DNA of 6,664 bases, taken from positions 1 to 6,664 of the forward strand of contig JBBILQ010000088.1 in NCBI GenBank assembly GCA_037444845.1. Direction: 5' to 3'. Below, piece by piece: positions 1 through 4,064 of the stretch. Position 1 is the stretch's first letter; the number at the start of each line of letters is the position of its first letter. The DNA comes from JARYMI01 sp037444845. GTDB lineage: Bacteria; Acidobacteriota; Aminicenantia; Aminicenantales; UBA8522. Both the position numbers and the translations under genes were made by a program. Under the pieces are notes generated by a model that was not told where the DNA came from, searched no databases, and saw nothing but the letters and a program-made list of their open reading frames with translations.

Positions 1-61
1 CCACATGGGGAGAGGAGATTTTTTCCTTTCATTTCGTGAATAGTCCAGGTTAGATAATCTA

Positions 62-116
62 GTGGTGCGTCTCACAAATAACATCACATAAATTGCGATC
101 ACCAAAGACGCGCCAC
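62..116. other. left terminal hairpin of the MITE-like element
   Basis: GTGGTGCGTCT (62-72) pairs with AGACGCGCCAC (106-116) over 11 positions, one a G-T wobble, closing a 33-nt A/T-rich loop. At the three positions where this stem differs from the right-hand stem, both strands have changed together, so pairing is kept. That pattern supports selection on the hairpin, as DNA or RNA, rather than on linear sequence. Confidence 0.6.
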
Positions 117-119
117 CGC

Positions 120-204
120 GGGGGAGTTTGAGGGGAACGGCGTCGTTCCCCTCAGGGGGTCAGCGGAGCGAAGCGAAGCGCCGAGGGGGGAGCTTGACTC
201 CCCC
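120..204. other. folded G-rich core between the two terminal hairpins
   Basis: GGGGGAGT (120-127) pairs perfectly with ACTCCCCC (197-204) and encloses two further helices. One is a perfect 11-bp stem, TGAGGGGAACG (129-139) with CGTTCCCCTCA (144-154), on a 4-nt loop. The other is a weaker stem around 164-183 built on the tandem 5-mers GAGCG, AAGCG, AAGCG (166-180). The result is a three-way-junction fold, readable on either strand. No U tract follows on either strand, so a simple terminator is unlikely. A structured RNA or a transposase recognition structure are both possible. Confidence 0.5.
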
Positions 205-210
205 ATGGAA

Positions 211-261
211 GTGTCCCGTCTTGGCGCATGACTTTGGAAAGGTATTTATGAGACGGGACAC
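211..261. other. right terminal hairpin of the MITE-like element
   Basis: GTGTCCCGTCT (211-221) is perfectly complementary to AGACGGGACAC (251-261) across a 29-nt loop. It is the inverted, diverged partner of the hairpin at 62-116, and its three distinguishing base pairs are compensatory changes relative to that copy. Confidence 0.6.
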
Positions 262-270
262 CAGATTTCC

Positions 271-294
271 AGGAAAGAGCTAAAGCTCCTCTCT
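271..294 (-). terminator. weak terminator-like hairpin downstream of the exported protein gene
   Basis: Read on the minus strand, about 20 bases after the stop codon at 315-317, an imperfect ~11-bp stem (arms 271-281 and 284-294, with wobbles and one mismatch, centred on GAGCTTTAGCTC) is followed only by a short T-rich stretch. The missing U tract makes intrinsic termination doubtful. Confidence 0.25.
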
Positions 295-314
295 CCGGCA
301 GCAGGTTGACCTTT

Positions 315-1517
315 TCAATCCCGGATATTCAACCGAAGACGGGGCCCGGAGGTTCCGTGCCCGCCATCTGCCGAATAGAAAGAGGCGTTTATGGCTCCCA
401 GCGGCCGGATGGCAAGACCCAGGGTTTTTCCGTCGAGCAAGCGCTGCAGGACGGGCCTGGGAACAGTCAGGTAGGTTTTCCTTCCGTCCCCCTCGGTCAC
501 GGGCCAGTCTATGACCATCTGAGGATTGAGAACTTGATCGAGGTGCAATCCCCGGCTCAAGCTGCGAAAAGTGACAGTTTTCGTGTCCCAGTGTGGATCG
601 CCCCCGAGGATTTCAACGACGCGGATGAGCCCGAAATCGGGAATTTCCTCGGCCGCGCGTTCGACGGCCCGCGTCGTCAACTCGAGAAGGCCGGTTCCGA
701 TGGCCTTTTTCCCCTTGAAGGCGCTGAGGTCCCAACGCAGGATGATGAAACGCGATCCTCCGGCCGTTATGACATCGGCCTTTCCACCGGCATCAAAAAT
801 AATCCAACGGCCCAAGTTGATGTCCGCGTTTTCAATATCCACGGTGCTTGCCTGGGTTGCCTTGAGCACAAAGCGGAATCCGGCTGGGTCGGCCAACGGC
901 GGATGGTATGCCACCGCCTCTCCCTGATCCGGGCCGGCCAGGGCTGCTTCAACGACGTCCACGCAGAAGTAATCGACGTCCAGGCGATATTTCCCCAATC
1001 CCCAATCCATTATCGCCATCTGTCCGTAGACTGTGTCGCCAGGTTCAGCGTTGAAACCCCGGGTGGTCATGCTGACCGTGTGCCAATTCTCTGTGTCGGG
1101 AATATCAAACTCCATGAGATGGCTGTGGAAATCAGTGGTCTTCTGGGTGTTGACATGGAGGTTGATCCTGCGTGGAGCGTGACTGGCCCGGACGCGAGCC
1201 TCGACGCGCAGCTCGTAGCCGGATTTCTTCAGAAGAGAGAGGTCCATGCTGTCGGAGACTTTGCGGTTGATCAAGGCCCACCAGACGTTGCGGCGGTCCT
1301 CGGTCGCATCGACGAGGAGAGACGCATAGCCGTTCTTTTCCTGACAGAAATTCATGACAACCCGGCCTTCGCCGGTGAAAAACGCCCAGCCCTTGGCACC
1401 GCTCGGATCGAGCTTGAGAGTCGGCCCGTCGAAATCTTCGCGGAACTGAGCTCCGCCAGACGGCACGACCACGAGCACAACGGTGAGCACAGCGACGATG
1501 ATGGCGATTGCGCGCAT
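315..1517 (-). CDS. exported two-domain protein: carbohydrate-binding-like plus DNRLRE-like beta-sandwich
   Basis: This 400-residue protein starts with a clear signal peptide: Arg2, a hydrophobic run at about 4-19 and a likely cut after GGA near residue 23. Residues ~25-190 resemble a jelly-roll carbohydrate-binding module (FREDFDG opening, alternating strands, YRLDVDYF closing strand). Residues ~225-398 resemble a DNRLRE-type surface domain: RFIILRWDLS at 256-265, W310 followed by TVTF, and a closing F380-Y-S ... GPRLRLNI. No catalytic signature is visible, so a binding or surface role outside the cytoplasm is inferred. The start is supported by AGGAGG four to five bases upstream. The gene diverges from the RraA-like gene across 140 bp. 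The fold assignment rests on pattern memory, not a search. Confidence 0.8.
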   Translation of the reverse strand: MRAIAIIVAVLTVVLVVVPSGGAQFREDFDGPTLKLDPSGAKGWAFFTGEGRVVMNFCQEKNGYASLLVDATEDRRNVWWALINRKVSDSMDLSLLKKSGYELRVEARVRASHAPRRINLHVNTQKTTDFHSHLMEFDIPDTENWHTVSMTTRGFNAEPGDTVYGQMAIMDWGLGKYRLDVDYFCVDVVEAALAGPDQGEAVAYHPPLADPAGFRFVLKATQASTVDIENADINLGRWIIFDAGGKADVITAGGSRFIILRWDLSAFKGKKAIGTGLLELTTRAVERAAEEIPDFGLIRVVEILGGDPHWDTKTVTFRSLSRGLHLDQVLNPQMVIDWPVTEGDGRKTYLTVPRPVLQRLLDGKTLGLAIRPLGAINASFYSADGGHGTSGPRLRLNIRD

Positions 1518-1576
1518 AAGCCCTCCTGAACATCAGTAGTTTATCATCCTCGCCCGGCGCCTGGGAAGCTCCCGAC

Positions 1577-1606
1577 TTGCCCTCCGGGGTCAACTGTCGG
1601 TAGAAT
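1577..1606 (+). promoter_or_regulatory. possible sigma-70-type promoter for the RraA-like gene
   Basis: TTGCCC (1577-1582) and TAGAAT (1601-1606) lie 18 bp apart. The -10 matches the consensus at 5 of 6 positions and the -35 at about 4. The 5' leader would be about 45 nt before the ATG at 1658. It lies in the 140-bp divergent intergenic region, so an opposite promoter for the minus-strand gene must sit nearby, but I see no good match for it. Confidence 0.35.
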
Positions 1607-1657
1607 TCGAGAACGGGATGACGGAATCAAAGAGGAATTCATTCGAGGAGAAAGAAG

Positions 1658-2506
1658 ATGAGAGAAGGACGAATCATTTTGACCATCCTATTGACCGGAC
1701 TCGCCGCAATGACAGCAGGCCTCAGCTCCCCTGAGCCTTCTTCCCAGCACCTTCAAACCGGGAAGGACTTCCTCAAGGTCGCCGTTTATTCCGCTAAGGA
1801 GGACCAGGAGCTGCTGCAGATGTTCCAGGGACTTAGGGTGGCCGATGTTTCAGACGGGATGGATAAAGCCGGGCTTTCTGGAGTCGGGTTGGTCGACCCC
1901 TCCATCCTTCCGCTCTGGACGGACACAAAAAACTTCCGCCATCGCTTCGTGGGCATTGCCGTGACCGCACGGTACGTCCCCACACAGAAACCACACGCCG
2001 GACAAAAGACGCCGGAGGAATTCGACAGATGGGAGGCGGAATTTTACAGCCAGTATTCATCAGAGCCTTTTGCTGATTTGATCCGGCCAGGCACGGCCTT
2101 AGTGATTGACGATGTCGAGGAGGCAGACATCGGGAGTATCGGTTCGTTCAATACCCTTGATTGGAAAAAACGTGGCTGCGTCGGAGTTGTGACGGATGCG
2201 CGAGCCCGGGACACAGACGAGATCATCCTCCAGGGTATCCCCCTCTATCTCCGTGGACGCGGGCGGGGCATCCGGCCGGGCAGAAACGAGGTCGAATCGG
2301 TCAATAGGCCGGTTGCCATCGGCGGCGTCCTCGTCATGCCGGGTGACGTCGTGGTCGCCGACGGGGACGGTGTTGTCGTCGTGCCAAGGGCAAAAGCCCG
2401 GGAGGTTGCAGGTTTTGCTCGGGAGGTCATCGAGAGGGACAAGGCTGGTCGGCGGGAACTCTACAAACAACTGGGCCTGCCCCCAGACCCTTCGATAAAG
2501 AAGTGA
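1658..2506 (+). CDS. RraA / HMG-aldolase-like family protein with a signal peptide
   Basis: The product has 282 residues. The body (about 50-262) carries the RraA fold pattern: VADVSDGMDKAG at 61-72, LIRPGTALVIDD at 141-152, GSFNTLDWKKRGCVGVVTD at 162-180, the Arg184-Asp185 pair that in the family binds substrate and metal, and MPGDVVVADGDGVVVVP at 227-243. Family members are 4-hydroxy-4-methyl-2-oxoglutarate aldolases, oxaloacetate decarboxylases or RNase E regulators, usually cytoplasmic and about 160-230 residues. This one has an N-terminal export signal (hydrophobic ~7-22) and extra residues at about 107-138, so it probably acts outside the cytoplasm on an unknown substrate. DARARD replaces the usual DG..RD. 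GAGGAG lies 7 nt before the ATG and supports the start. RNase E regulation is unlikely for an exported protein. Confidence 0.85.
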   Translation: MREGRIILTILLTGLAAMTAGLSSPEPSSQHLQTGKDFLKVAVYSAKEDQELLQMFQGLRVADVSDGMDKAGLSGVGLVDPSILPLWTDTKNFRHRFVGIAVTARYVPTQKPHAGQKTPEEFDRWEAEFYSQYSSEPFADLIRPGTALVIDDVEEADIGSIGSFNTLDWKKRGCVGVVTDARARDTDEIILQGIPLYLRGRGRGIRPGRNEVESVNRPVAIGGVLVMPGDVVVADGDGVVVVPRAKAREVAGFAREVIERDKAGRRELYKQLGLPPDPSIKK

Positions 2507-2563
2507 CAATCCATGAATCGACTTCGCTTCTATGAGGCATGATTATGCCAGCGATCCTGCGTC

Positions 2564-2588
2564 GGCGGTTCGATTCCGTCCCTCGCCA
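2564..2588 (+). pseudogene. 3' fragment of a tRNA gene (T-arm and acceptor strand)
   Basis: GGCGG (2564-2568), the canonical T-loop TTCGATT (2569-2575) and CCGTC (2576-2580) form a 5-bp T-stem with one wobble. CCTCGCC and a discriminator A (2581-2588) follow in the spacing of a 3' acceptor strand, without an encoded CCA. No GGCGAGG 5' acceptor, D-arm or anticodon arm lies upstream: bases 2542-2558 do not pair and lack U33. A small hairpin (2536-2540 with 2545-2549) sits where the 5' half should be. Tyrosine integrases often use tRNA 3' ends, so this may be an old attachment-site remnant. No integrase is present, and chance similarity cannot be excluded. Confidence 0.45.
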
Positions 2589-2701
2589 TTCCCGCCATTT
2601 TTAGATAGGGTCTACTGAAAAAAGATTTTGTTATACTTTTCTGACAGCCATCATGTTAGCTCTTACGATAGATTAACCTAACCCCCTATCTTTTTCTCGC
2701 T

Positions 2702-3297
2702 ATGTTTTGTATAAGTGACTTTCTTTCTCAGATTATTCTGGAGGACTTTTCAAGATCGATTAACAGAAAGCGGATGGCCGGCAGGGCCAAAGACTTGTTA
2801 ATAAGCTCCAGCCGGCCATCCCCAAAAGGCAATCTATTGATACTCCATTATGCGGTAGATGTAAAGAGGCCGGTTGAAGAAGGCAAAGATTATCCCTGGC
2901 CTAAGCCTCATCGCTGTCCTAGCTGTCAAGGAGTGCAACTGTGGGGGCATGGGTATGTTTTTCGCTACTTTGAGGGCTTCTCTTGCGGCCTGTGGATGAA
3001 GCGCTTTCGCTGTCCTGATTGTGGGGGGTGCACAGCGCGCGGCCCCAAGGGTTCGACCCGGGCTTTCATTATTCGAGGCTTTCGATTCTGCTTTCGCTTC
3101 TTTCCAAGACCATTCATGGCCGATGGCTGCGCTGTCTTACTCGCCAGGCGCAGCAGTACTGGTACCGGGGCTTGCGGGTTCAGGGTTCCCGGTGGAAAAA
3201 TTGCAGGCGCCCGACGCTTTCGTCTCTGCGGTGGCTTTTACGGCAGGGGCTTTGTCCCTCGACTCATCGCTTTCAATGTGAGACGTTGCGTTTATGA
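2702..3297 (+). pseudogene. zinc-ribbon protein of a transposon (DUF6431-like), frameshifted
   Basis: Read from 2702 the frame gives a conserved-looking LLILHYAVDVKRPVEEGKDYP block (residues ~45-65) and two zinc knuckles, CPSC (72-75) and CPDC (104-107), spaced as in a zinc ribbon. Directly after CPDCG, at a run of six G (3023-3028), the sensible reading moves to another frame. That frame continues with VHSARPQGFDPGFHY and QYWYRGLR and ends at a TGA at 3295-3297. Joined, the product would be about 195-200 residues. ATG 2774 is an alternative start; neither has a good ribosome-binding site. Similar small zinc-ribbon ORFs accompany DDE transposase and ATPase genes in mobile elements, though the exact family name is from memory. 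Decay, programmed slippage or a base-calling error could explain the shift. Confidence 0.6.
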
Positions 3298-3702
3298 GTG
3301 CCACCTCACCTGATTTTTGCGGTGACGAGTCCATGGCTTTGGGTTAGGATGGGACGCTCGGTCAGTTTCGTGCCCACCATCCTCGCCGGTCAGAATAATC
3401 TGCTCGATAAACTCATGTATCACACTTCCCGGCCCCTCGCCTCCAGAGTCGTGGCCAGAAGCCATCTGGAAGGCTTGAGCCAGACCGACATGGCCGGCTA
3501 TCTGAAACATCACCTGGAGATCGCCGGAATCAAAAATCAGCTCTTTGCCGATGAGGCCCTCCTGGCCATCCATCAGGGCTCAGGCGGACTGCTCCGCAGG
3601 GCCAACAACCTGGCGCGGGGCGCACTCATTGCCACCATACGAGAGAAGTGCCGAGTGGTGTCGGCCGAACATGTGCGCGTCGCATCTACAGAGGTTATCT
3701 GA
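3298..3702 (+). pseudogene. C-terminal fragment of an ExeA/TniB-like AAA+ transposition ATPase
   Basis: From about codon 23 (3364) the reading matches the back third of an ExeA-type AAA+ ATPase. It shows the sensor-1 strand TILAGQNNLLDKL (26-38), PLASRVV with a candidate arginine finger (46-52), HLEGL ... YLKHHLEIAGI (56-78), the sensor-2 segment GGLLRRANNLARGAL (96-110), and VSAEHVRVASTEVI at the C-terminus. Walker A and Walker B, which should lie about 130-200 residues upstream, are missing. The first ~22 codons, opening with GTG, look like unrelated junction sequence. In related elements such ATPases (TniB, IstB or ExeA-like) help select the target with a DDE transposase. This fragment cannot bind ATP and is treated as broken. 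Confidence 0.7.
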
Positions 3703-3736
3703 TTCCGTTAAGTGAATCTGTGAAATCCTATAACCT

Positions 3737-3771
3737 ATTGTGAGAATCCTGGGTCAAAATAATGTGAGAAT
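3737..3771 (+). repeat. two direct repeats at the right side of the transposon remnant
   Basis: ATTGTGAGAAT (3737-3747) and AATGTGAGAAT (3761-3771) differ at one base and are 24 bp apart. They begin about 35 bp after the ATPase stop codon, where transposase-binding repeats are expected at a transposon end. No matching inverted copies are visible at the presumed left end, so that side may be lost. Confidence 0.5.
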
Positions 3772-3932
3772 TGACAGTTTTTTTGTGTGTTTGCTTCCCT
3801 CCCTCATCTGCCCAAACATCCCCTCCTCATATTAGGAAGCAGCCTCTCCCAGATCAAGCCTGAAAACGAAGAAATATATCGGTTCATTTTTACTCATTTC
3901 GGTTTTTTTGCGGATTGTCTCCTGCGGGCGCT
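3772..3932. other. non-coding stretch between transposon end and AraC fragment
   Basis: T-rich and pyrimidine-rich DNA with no credible frame, tRNA or terminator. GCTTCC (3793-3798) and GGAAGC (3835-3840) are complementary across 36 nt but are too short to weigh. Confidence 0.4.
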
Positions 3933-4064
3933 TCAGGCCACCTCGAAATATCCCCCGATGGCACCGGGAGCCACTCCAAATGCCTGTCTAAAGCGCTCGG
4001 AAAACGAGAGAGGCTTATACCCAAGGTCCATGGCGATCGTCTTTGTTTCAGAGCTGACTCTTTC
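3933..4064 (-). pseudogene. C-terminal remnant of an AraC-family regulator (second helix-turn-helix)
   Basis: Minus-strand translation up to the TGA at 3933-3935 gives about 43 residues containing IAMDLGYKPLSFSERF and RQAFGVAPGAI. This is the signature of the second helix-turn-helix of AraC/XylS regulators (IA..LGF...S.FSR.F...FG..P..YR), one residue shorter than usual between the glycine and the FSERF helix. Nothing of the first helix-turn-helix or the effector domain remains. Upstream, the same frame runs directly into the TAA that ends the VWFA gene (4065-4067). The regulator was therefore truncated by a junction at or near 4065. It has no start codon in a useful place and is not expected to be functional. 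Confidence 0.7.

Larger units (their letters stand above)
56..267. repeat. MITE-like element with hairpin-forming terminal inverted repeats
   Basis: The left arm (about 56-116) and the reverse complement of the right arm (211-267) are diverged copies of one sequence. Aligned without gaps over the outer 29 positions they agree at 22, sharing AATCT, then CGTCTCA, then AAATA; similarity continues with gaps through a GCG..CCAA block. Each arm is also a hairpin by itself (62-72 with 106-116; 211-221 with 251-261). The ~95 bp between them is a G-rich folded core. No coding frame is credible. Small size, long inverted ends and no transposase fit a miniature element mobilised in trans, but a duplicated structured RNA is possible. 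TCCAGG occurs just outside both ends (44-49 and 268-273) and could be a target-site duplication. No family is recognised. Confidence 0.6.
2603..3771 (+). mobile_element. decayed transposon: zinc-ribbon gene and ExeA/TniB-like ATPase tail, transposase lost
   Basis: The span is bounded loosely. On the left, AGATAGGG (2603-2610) has its inverted copy at 2684-2691. On the right, two direct repeats lie at 3737-3771. Inside are a frameshifted zinc-ribbon gene and the C-terminal part of an AAA+ ATPase of the ExeA/TniB type, both on the plus strand. Elements of this general kind carry a zinc-ribbon ORF, a DDE transposase and an ATPase in order. Here the transposase and the Walker A and B half of the ATPase are missing between about 3298 and 3360, so the copy cannot move by itself. 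True ends and target duplication were not identified. Confidence 0.6.

Noticed and set aside
62..261. Integron attC site, CRISPR repeats or retron RNA
   Set aside because: There are no GTTRRRY-type attC boxes, no regularly spaced direct repeats, and no integrase, Cas or reverse transcriptase gene nearby.
306..1529. 407-codon plus-strand frame lying opposite the exported protein gene
   Set aside because: It mirrors the minus-strand gene almost exactly, has no domain pattern, no signal peptide and no ribosome-binding site. The minus strand has all of these, so the plus frame is a by-product of G+C-rich codon use.
2099..2509. Minus-strand and other-frame openings over the RraA-like gene
   Set aside because: The plus-strand translation has clear RraA motifs and the other frames have low-complexity Arg/Ser/Pro-rich content.
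2451..2596. 8-bp complement between 2451-2458 and 2589-2596, suggesting a permuted tRNA or tmRNA
   Set aside because: The left arm lies inside the RraA-like coding region, and nothing between the arms forms D or anticodon arms. Chance is likely.
2609..2637. Promoter with -10 TATACT at 2632-2637 for the zinc-ribbon gene
   Set aside because: No -35-like hexamer is found at 16-18 bp upstream.
3298..3702. Intact small ATPase or DNA-binding gene
   Set aside because: The Walker A and B motifs are missing and the first ~22 codons do not resemble any part of the family.
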